A DNA stretch of 64,000 bases from assembly GCA_039809985.1 (NCBI GenBank), contig JBDHWC010000002.1:1-64000 (forward strand), read 5' to 3'. Shown here one piece after another: positions 27,272 through 36,105 of this stretch (position 1 is the stretch's first letter; the number at the start of each line of letters is the position of its first letter). The DNA is from JAICJJ01 sp039809985. Its GTDB lineage: Bacteria; Chloroflexota; Chloroflexia; Thermomicrobiales; UBA6265. Made by a program: the position numbers and the translations under genes. The notes beneath the pieces were generated by a model. The model was not told the DNA's origin. It saw only the letters and a program-made list of their open reading frames with translations, and searched no databases.

Positions 27272-28957
27272 ATGTCAGGCCAGTCATTGATCCTGCACGG
27301 GGTCGCCCGTCTCGACGGCGCGGACAACCATCCGCACGCCGCGCGCCGCCTGCGCGAATCGTGGCCGTCCGTTGACCTCGCTGCCGCCGGTTCTGCCTCG
27401 GAGCCTTCCCACCCGGTGGTTCGGTTGCACACCGACGAATCGTTGCCGGAGGGCGCGTTCACCCTCGAGATCGGCGCGGGCGAGCCCGGCCCGGAGATCG
27501 TGGTCCGCGGCGGCCCCTTCTCCGGCGTGATCTACGGCGCGGAGGAACTGATCCGCCGATCACGGCCCTCGGCAGATGCCGTCGAGCTGGCTGCCGGCCG
27601 GGTTGAGGCCACGCCCGGCCTCCCCTACCGCACGTTCTGGACGTGGGACCACACCACCAACTGGGACGTCGAACAGATCGGCGTGCAAGAGATCGGCGTC
27701 GTCCACCCCTACAGCAAGCCGCCGGACGGCTTCCTCGCCGACTACCAGCGGATGGTCGACTTCATGAGCCGTCACCGCATCGCGGCGGTCGTCATCTTCG
27801 GCTTCTTCCGCGACACCCACGGCGGCGTCGAAGCCGCCCGCGAACTCTGCCGCTACGCCAACGAGCGCGGCGTGCGCATCCTCCCCGGCGTCGCCATCAA
27901 CGCCTACGGCGGGGTCTACTGGGAAGGCGAGCACCCCTACAACCTCGCCACGTGGCTCCGTCGGCACCCGGACCTCGCCGCCACGCTGGAGCGTCCGGTC
28001 GGCTTCCGGCTCGACGACCTCGACTTCCCGCTCAACTTCCCGCGCAGCGACTACACCGTCTCCGGCTGCCCGTCCCGACCGGAGAACCTCCGCTGGATGG
28101 AGGAAGGCATCGCCTGGCTGGCCGAGACCTGCGAGATCGGCGGCATCAACATCGAGAGCGGCGACTACGGCGTCTGCGGCTGCCCCACCTGCGTCGCCCG
28201 CCGCGCCGCCCGCGAGGACGCTCGCCGCCGCGACGGCTACGCCGAGTCGTGGTCGCACGCCGACATGGCCGACTTCTACCCGCGCCTCTACGCCGCGGCC
28301 AACGCCCGCCGCGACAACCTCTGGCTCTACTCCGAGTTGCAGTGGGACAACCTGCTCGACCCGGTCTCGCACGACGCCCTGCGCGTGCTGCCGGACGCCG
28401 GCATCTACCAGCACACGCTCAACCGCAGCTACTGGAACCGCGTCCGGGCCGAGCTGACGCCCGACTACGTTCGCGCCCTGCCGACGAAGCGCAACGTCTT
28501 CCGCGCCCAGTTCGCCTGTCAGTGGAACGGCGACCACCGCACCGAGCGCTATCGCTTCAACGGTCGCGACTTCGCCGAACTGTCGTGGAAGGCCGCCGAG
28601 ACCGGCCTCCAAGGACTGACCGTCTGGGGCGAGCCGTCGCCGTACATCCCGCCGGTCGAGCTGAGCTACCTCGCGTTCGCCCGCTTCACCTACGACCCGA
28701 CGCTGACGTGGGAGGCGTTCGTGCGCGAGGAGGTCGAACCCCGGCTCGGCGGCGAGGCCGCGGCCCGTCGCTATCTCGACCTCATCGCCGAGGTCGACGC
28801 CCCCGCGAGGCTCGACGACGCGAGGTGGCGCGAACGGAGGGACGAAGCACGCGACGCGGCCCGAGGCATGGACGACGAGGCCTCCCGCCGCTGGACGTGG
28901 CTGGCGGACCGGATCGACCGCCTTCGCTACAACGCCGCGACGGCCGCGGCGCGCTAG
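27272..28957 (+). CDS. glycosidase-like protein (alpha-glucuronidase/DUF4838-like)
   Basis: A 561-residue protein without signal peptide. The N-terminal 100 residues resemble the small alpha/beta domain that precedes the barrel in GH20 and GH67 enzymes (IVVRGGPFSGVIYGAEELI). The rest looks like a TIM barrel starting at LPYRTFWTWDH, with candidate acids in VGFRLDDLDFPLNF and INIESGDYGVCG. CGCPTC at about residue 305 is a CxCxxC motif of a kind seen in DUF4838-type proteins and may bind metal. It likely acts on a uronic acid- or amino sugar-containing glycan, probably in the cytoplasm; no specificity can be given. The ATG at 27272 follows CGGAGG. Confidence 0.6.
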   Translation: MSGQSLILHGVARLDGADNHPHAARRLRESWPSVDLAAAGSASEPSHPVVRLHTDESLPEGAFTLEIGAGEPGPEIVVRGGPFSGVIYGAEELIRRSRPSADAVELAAGRVEATPGLPYRTFWTWDHTTNWDVEQIGVQEIGVVHPYSKPPDGFLADYQRMVDFMSRHRIAAVVIFGFFRDTHGGVEAARELCRYANERGVRILPGVAINAYGGVYWEGEHPYNLATWLRRHPDLAATLERPVGFRLDDLDFPLNFPRSDYTVSGCPSRPENLRWMEEGIAWLAETCEIGGINIESGDYGVCGCPTCVARRAAREDARRRDGYAESWSHADMADFYPRLYAAANARRDNLWLYSELQWDNLLDPVSHDALRVLPDAGIYQHTLNRSYWNRVRAELTPDYVRALPTKRNVFRAQFACQWNGDHRTERYRFNGRDFAELSWKAAETGLQGLTVWGEPSPYIPPVELSYLAFARFTYDPTLTWEAFVREEVEPRLGGEAAARRYLDLIAEVDAPARLDDARWRERRDEARDAARGMDDEASRRWTWLADRIDRLRYNAATAAAR

Positions 28958-29946
28958 CGCGGGTTCGAGGACTGCCCGAGCGAGATCGCCTCGGCCGTTC
29001 GGTACGCCGCCGAAACGCTGGCCCCGGTGTGGATGCGCTGGATCGTCTCCCCGAGCAGGGGCGCGACCGACAGCACCGTCAGCTTCGGGAACCGCTTCTC
29101 CGGCGGCACCGCGATGCTGTTGGTGACGACGATCTCCTGCAGCGGACTGCGCTCCAGCCGCTCGATCGCCGGCCCGGAGAGGACCGGGTGAATGGACGAG
29201 GCGTAGACGGCCTTCGCCCCGTTCCGGACGCAGACCTCGGCCGCCTGGGTGATCGAGCCGGCGGTGTCGATCTCGTCGTCGACGATCACCACCGATCGGC
29301 CCTCGACCGAGCCGATCAGGTTCAGCACCTCGGAGCGGTCCTCGTTGCCGTGCCGCCGCTTCTCGATGATCGCCAACGGCGCGTCGATCGACTCCGCGAA
29401 GTTGCGCGCCCGCTTCGTGTTGCCGAGGTCCGGCGAGACGACCACCGGGTCCGGCAGCCGCTTGCGCGCGAAATAGCCCGAGGTGATCGACATCGCGCTC
29501 ATCTCGTCGACCGGCACGTCGAAGAAGCCTTGGATCTGGCCGGCGTGAAGGTCGAGCGTCAGCACTCGGTCCGCGCCCGAGACGCCGACCAGCTTGGCCA
29601 CCAGCCGGGCCGTGATCGGCACTCGCGGCTGATCCTTCTTGTCGGTGCGGCCGTAGCCGAAGTACGGGATCACCGCCGTCACCCGGCCTGCCGACGCCCG
29701 CTTCGCGGTGTCGGTCATGATCAGCAACTCCATGATCGAGTCGTTGATCGGCTTGGCGAACGACTGGACGATGAAGACGTCGTTCTCCCGTACGCTCTCC
29801 AGCAGGCGGACGAACGTGTTGTCGTTCGAGAACTTGAAGACCTCGGCCCGACCGAGCGGGATGCCGATGTAGTCGCACGTCTCGCGCGCCAGCTCGGGGT
29901 TCGCGTTCCCGGTGTAGACCATCAGGTCGTGGTAGTGCCCGGCCAC
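28954..29946 (-). CDS. prs: ribose-phosphate pyrophosphokinase
   Basis: A 330-residue PRPP synthetase: VYTGNANPELARETCDYIG at the N-terminus, IVQSFAKPINDSIMELL, the flexible-loop region (IEKRRHGNED), LDLHAGQIQGFF and the PRPP-binding loop VVIVDDEIDTAGSI. It makes PRPP from ribose 5-phosphate and ATP for purine, pyrimidine, NAD, His and Trp synthesis; the hpt gene in this window uses PRPP. The GTG at 29946 follows AGAGGAG. Its TAG stop shares a CTAG tetranucleotide with the convergent upstream gene's stop. Confidence 0.95.
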   Translation of the reverse strand: MAGHYHDLMVYTGNANPELARETCDYIGIPLGRAEVFKFSNDNTFVRLLESVRENDVFIVQSFAKPINDSIMELLIMTDTAKRASAGRVTAVIPYFGYGRTDKKDQPRVPITARLVAKLVGVSGADRVLTLDLHAGQIQGFFDVPVDEMSAMSITSGYFARKRLPDPVVVSPDLGNTKRARNFAESIDAPLAIIEKRRHGNEDRSEVLNLIGSVEGRSVVIVDDEIDTAGSITQAAEVCVRNGAKAVYASSIHPVLSGPAIERLERSPLQEIVVTNSIAVPPEKRFPKLTVLSVAPLLGETIQRIHTGASVSAAYRTAEAISLGQSSNPR

Positions 29947-30093
29947 CTCGCGCTCCTCTCCCCCGACGGGGTGGTTGGTTTGGGGGCGACCACCCGGGCC
30001 GCGGTCCCGATGCTCACGTCCTGCGACGCTCGTAGTAAAGCAAACCGCCGCCGCGCCCTGCGCCGCGCCGCATGAACGATGGTCCGCGGCTCG

Positions 30094-30900
30094 TCAGTCG
30101 GCGGGCGTCTCGCCCTCCGGCGGGTCCGGCTCCAGCGCGGCGAGGGCCGCCTCGGCCGCGCGTTGCTCCGCCTCCCGTTTGCTGCCACCCGTCCCGCTGC
30201 CGAGCGTCTCGCCGCGAAAGACGACCTCGACGGTGAACACCCGCTGGTGGTCCGGCCCCGCCGTGTCGACCACCCGGTAAATGGGGGACGCCCGGTGCCG
30301 GGCCTGCAACGCCATCTGGAGATCGCCCTTCGGGTTCGCCGCGCCCTCCGGCTCGGCGTCCCCCTCGCCGACCTCCTGCTCGAGGAACCCGGTCACGAAC
30401 CGTTCGGCCACCGCGTCCCCTTGGTCGAGGGCGATCGCCCCGATCAGGGCCTCGAACGCCCCGGCCAGCATGCGGTCGCGAGCGCCCTCGCCGGGCCGCT
30501 CGCCGCGGCCAACGGTCAATGCCTCGGCCAGTCCGATCTCCCGCGCCCAGCGGACGAGCGACTCGGCCCGGACCAGCCCAACCCGGCGCTGGGTCAGCAC
30601 CCCTTCCGGTGCCTCAGGGTCGGTCGCGTAGAGAAACTTCGACGCTGCGAGGCCGAGCACCGCGTCGCCGAGGAACTCGAGGCGCTCGTTGGTCAAGGTC
30701 GCCTGCGGGGCGTCGTCGCTCAGGTCGTTCAGGGTTGAGCGGTGGGTGAGGGCGAGTTCGAGCAGCGCGGGGTTGCCGAACCGCAGCCCGAGCCGCTCCG
30801 CGAGCGCGGCGGCCCGCTTGCCGCGTGTGCGAATCCCCAGCGGGTTGCGCGAACGGCGCGATTTCCCGCCAACCGAACCGTGTTCCGCCGGCGCGGTCAT
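30094..30900 (-). CDS. rnc: ribonuclease III
   Basis: A 268-residue RNase III. The catalytic domain has the signature NERLEFLGDAVLGLAASKFLY and the second acidic cluster in AGAFEALIGAIALDQG; the C-terminal double-stranded RNA-binding domain spans about residues 185-255 (KGDLQMALQAR to KREAEQRAAEAAL). It cuts dsRNA during rRNA maturation and mRNA turnover. A basic N-terminal extension of about 25 residues (GGKSRRSRNPLG) is not part of the core. Fragment with prs downstream on the same strand, 147 nt apart. Confidence 0.95.
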   Translation of the reverse strand: MTAPAEHGSVGGKSRRSRNPLGIRTRGKRAAALAERLGLRFGNPALLELALTHRSTLNDLSDDAPQATLTNERLEFLGDAVLGLAASKFLYATDPEAPEGVLTQRRVGLVRAESLVRWAREIGLAEALTVGRGERPGEGARDRMLAGAFEALIGAIALDQGDAVAERFVTGFLEQEVGEGDAEPEGAANPKGDLQMALQARHRASPIYRVVDTAGPDHQRVFTVEVVFRGETLGSGTGGSKREAEQRAAEAALAALEPDPPEGETPAD

Positions 30901-30948
30901 TCCTGCAAGCCCCCGGGCGCTGACGGGAGCACACGCGACTCCACCCGG

Positions 30949-31392
30949 CTAGCGGGCGGCATCGGCGACGGCCCGGTTGAGGTCCACGCCCGCGTTGGTG
31001 GCGACGGCACCGAGCGCGTCCCAGTTGACCGACACGGAGTAGACGTAGTGCATCGGCTCGGTCTCGCGCGAGCGGGACTCCGCGAGATCGTACGGCACGA
31101 GCAACTGGGTCAGCGCGTCGGCGACGGCATTCTGGTCCGGGTCGCGATCATCGAGGTCGATCGCCGGCTCGCCACGATCGCGTGCCGCGGCCGCAAGCGC
31201 CAGACCCCGGCGAAACGGGTCGCGCAGCGCCGTTGCCCGTTCCCATTCGCGGGCTGCGACGTCGGACTTGGCGTCCATCAGGTCGTCGTCCGACGCCGAG
31301 GCATTGAGGTCGACGTCCTTCTGCCCGTCGTCGATGACGTCGTGCTCGACAATCCACGCCAGAAGCCGGTCCAGTCCGTCGCCCCGCTCCAT
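30949..31392 (-). CDS. hypothetical protein
   Basis: A 147-residue soluble, acidic protein that I do not recognise. It starts at ATG after GAAGGGAAGGGG. It has a D-rich stretch (DDGQKDVDL, SASDDDLMDAK, DLDDRDPDQN), which would fit helices and loops rather than a known motif. No signal peptide or membrane segment. It lies between the deacetylase-like gene and rnc on the same strand, 49 nt from each, so it may be cotranscribed. Confidence 0.65.
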   Translation of the reverse strand: MERGDGLDRLLAWIVEHDVIDDGQKDVDLNASASDDDLMDAKSDVAAREWERATALRDPFRRGLALAAAARDRGEPAIDLDDRDPDQNAVADALTQLLVPYDLAESRSRETEPMHYVYSVSVNWDALGAVATNAGVDLNRAVADAAR

Positions 31393-31441
31393 TCCCCTTC
31401 CCTTCGTCGCTCCGAACTCTTGCGGTCAACGCCGTTCGCGG

Positions 31442-32170
31442 TTAGCAGGCCCCCATCATCTGCGGCACGCTGACCAGCGAGAACCCGCGCCCCTGCAAGT
31501 CGCTGATGATCCACGGCAGAGCCGTTGCCGTCGACCACGTGCTGGTCGACGAGTCCATGTGCAGTTCGACGATCGCGCCGTCGTAGACGTTGTCCATCAC
31601 GTTGGCGTAGACCGAGTCGGCGGTCGCGTTCAGTTCCCAGTCGTCCGACCTCACGTTCCAGCCGATGGTGGTGTAGCCGTTGTTGGCGATGATCCAGCGG
31701 ACGCGGTCGTCGCTCGAGCCGCCGAAGCAGGTGAAGTACGGGGCTGGCGCGTAGCCGAGCGCATTGGTCAGCGCCGTGGTCGAGGCTTGCACGTCCCACG
31801 CCACGTCGTCATCGGACCGGGTTGGCAGCTCCGGCGGGTTGTACCCGTGGCTGCCGACCGGCCCGTAGACGGCCATCTGCTGGATCAGCCACGGGTTCTG
31901 GTCGGCCAGCCAGCCCATCGCGAAGAAGGACACCGGCACCCCGTAGGCGTTCAATGTGTCGAACACGCCGGTGGCGGGGCTGTAGCCGGAGCCGACGTTG
32001 AAGATCAACGCCACCCGGCCGCATCCCGGCTGCCCCTCGACGAAGTAGGGCGCTTCCTGCGCCGCCGCGCCCCGGCCGATCCTCCAGCCGCCGGGGCCTC
32101 GCCCCGGACGCGCCGTGACGGCACCCGCCGCCACGGCGGCGGTCAATAGAGTTCTCCGGGAAGTTGGCAT
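31442..32170 (-). CDS. Tat-exported NodB-like polysaccharide deacetylase homologue, probably inactive
   Basis: A 242-residue protein beginning with a Tat-type signal (SRRTLLTAAVAAGAV, about residues 4-18). The body has the NodB fold order: strand RVALIFNVGSG, helix, VSFFAMGWLADQNP, SHGYNPPEL, YFTCFGG, TTIGWNVRSDDW, AIVELHMD, and a final LVSVP. Active enzymes have TFDDG and HxxxH in motifs 1 and 2; here these read IFNVG and SHGYN, so the catalytic Asp pair and one metal His are lost. It therefore looks like a binding or structural pseudoenzyme. It diverges from the aco operon. The ATG has only a weak ribosome site. Confidence 0.75.
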   Translation of the reverse strand: MPTSRRTLLTAAVAAGAVTARPGRGPGGWRIGRGAAAQEAPYFVEGQPGCGRVALIFNVGSGYSPATGVFDTLNAYGVPVSFFAMGWLADQNPWLIQQMAVYGPVGSHGYNPPELPTRSDDDVAWDVQASTTALTNALGYAPAPYFTCFGGSSDDRVRWIIANNGYTTIGWNVRSDDWELNATADSVYANVMDNVYDGAIVELHMDSSTSTWSTATALPWIISDLQGRGFSLVSVPQMMGAC

Positions 32171-32334
32171 CGGAACGTGGCCCCCGTCGACGGGCAGCGG
32201 GTCGCTCGTCTGGTGTACGCGAAATCCCGATCTTGCGTACCCCGTGACGGGCCGTCGCGTCAAGGCGGGGCGGGCAGACCGAGCCGCACGCTGCGGCACC
32301 GATACTCAGCCCGTCGAATGGTCGCCCGTGCCGC

Positions 32335-32363
32335 TTGCCCGCAACGGCAACCTCGCGTATAAC
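32335..32363 (+). promoter_or_regulatory. sigma-70-type promoter of the aco operon
   Basis: TTGCCC (32335-32340) and TATAAC (32358-32363) are separated by exactly 17 bp, about 80 nt before the acoA start. Known aco operons of other bacteria are often sigma-54 driven; no -24/-12 element was seen here. Confidence 0.65.
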
Positions 32364-32442
32364 CGGCCATCCGCACCGGCCTCGCCGAGGTGGCGCGACG
32401 TTGCGCCGGCGCGGCAACCAACCGTTCGGAAGGAGAAGGACG

Positions 32443-33435
32443 ATGGCAGTCGAAGCCCTCGCCGTCGACGTCAGCCCCAGCCGCGAGCAACTGCTCGACA
32501 TGTACGAGCGGATGGTCCAGATTCGCGTCTTCGAGGATCTCGCCGGCAAGAACTTCGCGGCCGGCCTGATCCCCGGCTTCGTCCACCTCTACGCCGGCGA
32601 GGAGGCAGTTGCGGTCGGCATCTGCTCCCAGCTCACCGACCGCGACGTGATCACCAGCACCCACCGCGGCCACGGCCACTGCATCGCCAAGGGCGTCGAC
32701 ATCCCCGGCATGGTCGCCGAGCTGATGGGCAAGTCGACCGGCGTCTGCAAGGGCAAGGGCGGCTCGATGCACATCGCCGACGTCGAGCGCGGCATGCTCG
32801 GCGCGAACGGCATCGTCGGCGGCGGCATGCCGCTCGCCTGCGGCGCGGCCCTCTCCGCCAAGACGCTCGGCACCGGCGGCCTCGCCGTCAGCTTCTTCGG
32901 CGACGGCGCGTCGAACCAGGGCACCTTCCACGAGAGCATGAACCTCGCCGCGATCTGGAAGCTGCCGGTCGTCTTCGTCTGCGAGAACAACGGCTACGCC
33001 GAGTCGACCCCGACTCGCTACCACTGCTCCGTTTCCGACATCGCCAACCGGGCCGCCGCCTACGAGATCCCCGGCGTCGTCGTCGACGGGCTCGACCTCT
33101 TCGCGGTCTACGAGACCTTCCGCGAGGCGGCCGAGCGCGCCCGCCGCGGCGAGGGGCCGACCCTGATCGAGGCCAAGACCTACCGCTACTACGGGCACTT
33201 CCAAGGCGACCAAGTCACGTACCGCACCGACGAGGAACTTCAGGCCCACAAGGAGCGCGACGCGATCGCCCACGTTCGCACGCAACTGATCGAGCAGGGT
33301 ATCGCCAGCGCCGAGGAACTCGACGCCATCGACGCCCGCGTCGCCAAGCAGCTCGACGACGCGTGGGAGGTCGGCAAGGCCGCGCCGTTCCCGGAGCCGG
33401 AGGAGACCCTGACCGACGTCTACGTCTCCTACTAG
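32443..33435 (+). CDS. acoA: acetoin/2-oxo acid dehydrogenase E1 alpha subunit
   Basis: A 330-residue ThDP-dependent E1 alpha subunit: GFVHLYAGEEAVAVGI, STHRGHGHCIAKG, GKGGSMHIAD and the ThDP/Mg motif GDGASNQGTFHESMNLA followed by ENNGYAES. With E1 beta it cleaves acetoin (or a short 2-oxo acid) and transfers the acyl unit to lipoyl-E2. Sequence alone cannot fully separate acetoin from pyruvate dehydrogenase; the acoX and acoC neighbours decide for acetoin. The ATG follows AAGGAGAAGGA. First gene of acoABCX. Confidence 0.9.
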   Translation: MAVEALAVDVSPSREQLLDMYERMVQIRVFEDLAGKNFAAGLIPGFVHLYAGEEAVAVGICSQLTDRDVITSTHRGHGHCIAKGVDIPGMVAELMGKSTGVCKGKGGSMHIADVERGMLGANGIVGGGMPLACGAALSAKTLGTGGLAVSFFGDGASNQGTFHESMNLAAIWKLPVVFVCENNGYAESTPTRYHCSVSDIANRAAAYEIPGVVVDGLDLFAVYETFREAAERARRGEGPTLIEAKTYRYYGHFQGDQVTYRTDEELQAHKERDAIAHVRTQLIEQGIASAEELDAIDARVAKQLDDAWEVGKAAPFPEPEETLTDVYVSY

Positions 33436-33486
33436 CCCGATCGTCGCCTGATCGGCGACCGCTCGACCGGACCGAGGAGGACCCCG

Positions 33487-34512
33487 ATGGCCACGGCCAC
33501 CGCCGCTCGCACGATGACCTACCAACAGGCGATCAACGACGCCTTGCGCATCGCGATGCGCGAGGACCCGCGCGTCGTGCTCCTCGGCGAGGACATCGCC
33601 GGCGGCGCGATGGTCGACCACCTGATCAACGACGACGCCTGGGGCGGCCCGATGGGCGTCACCAAGGGCCTCGTCCAAGAGTTCGGCCGCGACCGCGTGC
33701 TCGACACCCCGATCACCGAGGCCGGCTTCATCGGCGCGGCGGCAGGCGCGGCGGCGACCGGTCTCCGCCCCGTGGCCGAGCTCATGTTCGTCGACTTCTT
33801 CGGCTGCTGCATGGACCAGATCTACAACCAGGGGGCGAAGTTCCGGTACATGTTCGGCGGCAAGGCGATCTGCCCGGTCGTCATCCGCACCCAGATCGGC
33901 GCGGGCGTCAGCGCGGCGGCCCAGCACTCCGGGTGCCACTACTCCGTCTTCACCCACATGCCCGGCATCAAGTGCGTGGTCCCCTCCACCCCGGCCGATG
34001 CCAAGGGGCTCCTGCTGACCGCCATCCGCGACGACGACCTCGTGCTCTTCTTCGAGAACAAGGTGCTCTACGGCACCAAGGGCGAGGTGCCCGAGGGCGA
34101 CGAGGGGATCCCCTTCGGCGTTGCCGACATCAAGCGCGAGGGCGAGGACGTCACCATCGTCGCCATCTCCCGCATGGTGCAGCAGTCGCTGGCGGCGGCG
34201 AAGACCCTCGCCGCCGAGGGGATCGAGGCCGAGGTGGTCGACCCCCGGACGCTCTCGCCGCTCGACGAGGGGACGATCCTCGAGTCGGTCGCCAAGACCC
34301 ACCACCTCGTGATCGTCGACGAGGACAACCCGCGCTGCAGCGTCGCCACCGACATCGCGGCGATGGTCGCCGACAAGGGCTTCGACCTGCTCGACGCCCC
34401 GGTCAAGATCGTCAGCGCCCCGCACACGCCGGTGCCGTTCAGCCCGCCGCTGGAGCATGCCTACGTGCCGAGCCCGGACCGGATCGTCGAGGCCGTCCGC
34501 TCGATCCGCTAG
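33487..34512 (+). CDS. acoB: acetoin/2-oxo acid dehydrogenase E1 beta subunit
   Basis: A 341-residue E1 beta subunit: LLGEDIAGGAMVDHL, TKGLVQEFGRDRVLDTPITE, a Gly/Ala-rich segment (GAAAGAAATGLRPVAELMF), and the C-terminal DPRTLSPLDEGTILESVAKT and VDEDNP. It forms the heterotetramer with acoA. The ATG at 33487 follows GAGGAGG. A 51-nt gap with a 6-bp GTCGCC/GGCGAC hairpin separates it from acoA; a longer hairpin follows the stop. Confidence 0.92.
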   Translation: MATATAARTMTYQQAINDALRIAMREDPRVVLLGEDIAGGAMVDHLINDDAWGGPMGVTKGLVQEFGRDRVLDTPITEAGFIGAAAGAAATGLRPVAELMFVDFFGCCMDQIYNQGAKFRYMFGGKAICPVVIRTQIGAGVSAAAQHSGCHYSVFTHMPGIKCVVPSTPADAKGLLLTAIRDDDLVLFFENKVLYGTKGEVPEGDEGIPFGVADIKREGEDVTIVAISRMVQQSLAAAKTLAAEGIEAEVVDPRTLSPLDEGTILESVAKTHHLVIVDEDNPRCSVATDIAAMVADKGFDLLDAPVKIVSAPHTPVPFSPPLEHAYVPSPDRIVEAVRSIR

Positions 34513-34533
34513 ACTGGAGACCGACCACATCTG

Positions 34534-34569
34534 GTGAGTGGGGCGGTCCCCGGCGGGGCCGCCCCTCAC
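34534..34569 (+). other. intercistronic hairpin acoB-acoC
   Basis: GTGAG plus GGGCGG pair with CCGCCC plus CTCAC across a 2-nt bulge. As it lies inside the operon, an RNA-stability or partial-attenuation role is more likely than full termination. Confidence 0.4.
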
Positions 34570-34586
34570 GTGCGGGGGAGTCCGCG

Positions 34587-36092
34587 ATGCCGACGATCGT
34601 GACGATGCCGAAGTGGGGCCTGACGATGACCACCGGCACGATCACCAGCTGGATCGCCAGCGAGGGTGACGAGGTGGTCGAGGGGGCCCCGCTCCTGACC
34701 GTCGAGACCGAGAAGGCGGTCAACGACGTCGAGGCCCCGGCCGAGGGCGTCCTCGTCAAGATCGTCGCAGGCACCGGCGACGAAATCCCGGTGATGGGAG
34801 CCCTCGCCGTGATCGCGGCCAAGGGCGAGGTCGTCAGCGACGACGAGATCGCCGCCCTCGTCGGCGGTGCGGCCCCGGTCGCTGCCGCAGGCGCGGCCAC
34901 GGCCGCCGCTGGACCGGCCCGTGCCCCCCGGGCTGCCGCCCGCGACGCCTCCGGACGCGTCAACGCCTCGCCCGCCGCCCGCAAGCGGGCGGCGGAGCTC
35001 GGCATCGACCTCGCCACCGTCGAGGCCACCGGGCCGGGCGGCCGGATCACCAGCGAGGACATCGACCGCGCCGCGGCTGCCGCGAGAAGCGCCTCCGCCG
35101 CGCCGCGCGAGGACATCGTGACCCTCGCCAGCGGCCGCCAGATCGCTGCGCTTGTCGCCGGCCCGGAGGACGCCGAGACCAAGCTCCTCTTCGTTCACGG
35201 CCTGACCGGGTCGCAGTCGACGTGGGGCGCGGTCCTCGGGCCGCTCGTCGACCGCTACCGCCTCGCGGCGATCGACCTGCCCGGCCACGGCAAGAGCGAC
35301 AAGCCGATGCCGGAGGCGGCGGACTATAGCGCCGCCGGTCTCGCCGAGAACGTCGGCGAGGTGATCGTCTCGCTCGGCCTCGCTCCCGCGGTCGTGGTCG
35401 GCCACTCCTTCGGCGGCGCGGTCGCCCTCAGCCTCGCCCAGCAGCGCCCGAAGCTGGTCCGCGCCCTCGTCCTCGTCGACAGCGGCGGCCTCGGCCCGGA
35501 GATCAGCCCGGAGCTGATCTCGCTGGCGGAGGCCCACCCCAGCAAGGACGTCGCCCGCAGCCTGCTCGAGCTCTTCATCGAGGACAAGCGGCTGGTTCTC
35601 GACCGCGGCGTCGACGACATGTACCACGGTATCTCGCAGGCGGGCGCGCACGGCGCGATCCGGGCCATCGTCGACGACGCCTTCCCGGAAGGGAAGCAGA
35701 ACCTGTCGCTGGCCGAGAAACTGGGAGACGTCCACACCCCGACCTTCCTGGTCTGGGGCGAACTCGACCGCGTCATCCCGGTTTCGCAGTCGGCCGCGGC
35801 CCACGACAAGATCGCCGGCTCGTGGCTCGAGGTGATCGAGGGCATCGGCCACGTGCCTCAGGTGGAAGCGCCGCAGCGGTTCGTCGAGTTGCTTGAGGAG
35901 TTCGTCACGTCGCTGCCGCCTGCGGCCGCCCCGGAGCCAGAGCCGGAATCTGAGCCGGAGCCCAAGACGGAAGCAGAGACGGCCACCGCTGAACCGGCCG
36001 CCGACGAGGTCGAGGCCGCGAACGCGGCCGCATCAAGCGAGGAGGAGCCGCCCTCCCCCTCGGAGTCGGAACTGACCAGCAACCAAGGCTAG
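34587..36092 (+). CDS. acoC: lipoyl/E3-binding/alpha-beta hydrolase fusion (AcoC-type E2)
   Basis: A 501-residue protein. Lipoyl domain at 1-80 with the lipoylated Lys43 (ETEKAVNDVEAP), a small E3-binding domain near 130-155 (ASPAARKRAAELGIDL...GPGGRITSEDI), then an alpha/beta hydrolase from about 185 (LLFVHGLTGSQSTW, VVGHSFGGAVAL, GELDRVIP, GIGHVPQVEAP) in place of the usual HxxxDG acyltransferase core. That layout is known in AcoC of acetoin dehydrogenases. The last 55 residues are a low-complexity Pro/Glu/Ala tail (PEPEPESEPEPKTEAE), not typical of the family. It should accept the acyl group from E1. The ATG follows a GGGGGAG site. Confidence 0.9.
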   Translation: MPTIVTMPKWGLTMTTGTITSWIASEGDEVVEGAPLLTVETEKAVNDVEAPAEGVLVKIVAGTGDEIPVMGALAVIAAKGEVVSDDEIAALVGGAAPVAAAGAATAAAGPARAPRAAARDASGRVNASPAARKRAAELGIDLATVEATGPGGRITSEDIDRAAAAARSASAAPREDIVTLASGRQIAALVAGPEDAETKLLFVHGLTGSQSTWGAVLGPLVDRYRLAAIDLPGHGKSDKPMPEAADYSAAGLAENVGEVIVSLGLAPAVVVGHSFGGAVALSLAQQRPKLVRALVLVDSGGLGPEISPELISLAEAHPSKDVARSLLELFIEDKRLVLDRGVDDMYHGISQAGAHGAIRAIVDDAFPEGKQNLSLAEKLGDVHTPTFLVWGELDRVIPVSQSAAAHDKIAGSWLEVIEGIGHVPQVEAPQRFVELLEEFVTSLPPAAAPEPEPESEPEPKTEAETATAEPAADEVEAANAAASSEEEPPSPSESELTSNQG

Positions 36093-36105
36093 GAACGACG
36101 CCATC

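Noticed and set aside
32260..34569. Long antisense frame under acoA/acoB
   Set aside because: No ribosome site, no motif, and fully overlaps two well-defined enzyme subunits.
32115..34586. Upstream extension of the acoC frame
   Set aside because: Arg/Pro-rich translation without motifs; it covers acoA and acoB and the true ATG at 34587 starts the lipoyl domain.
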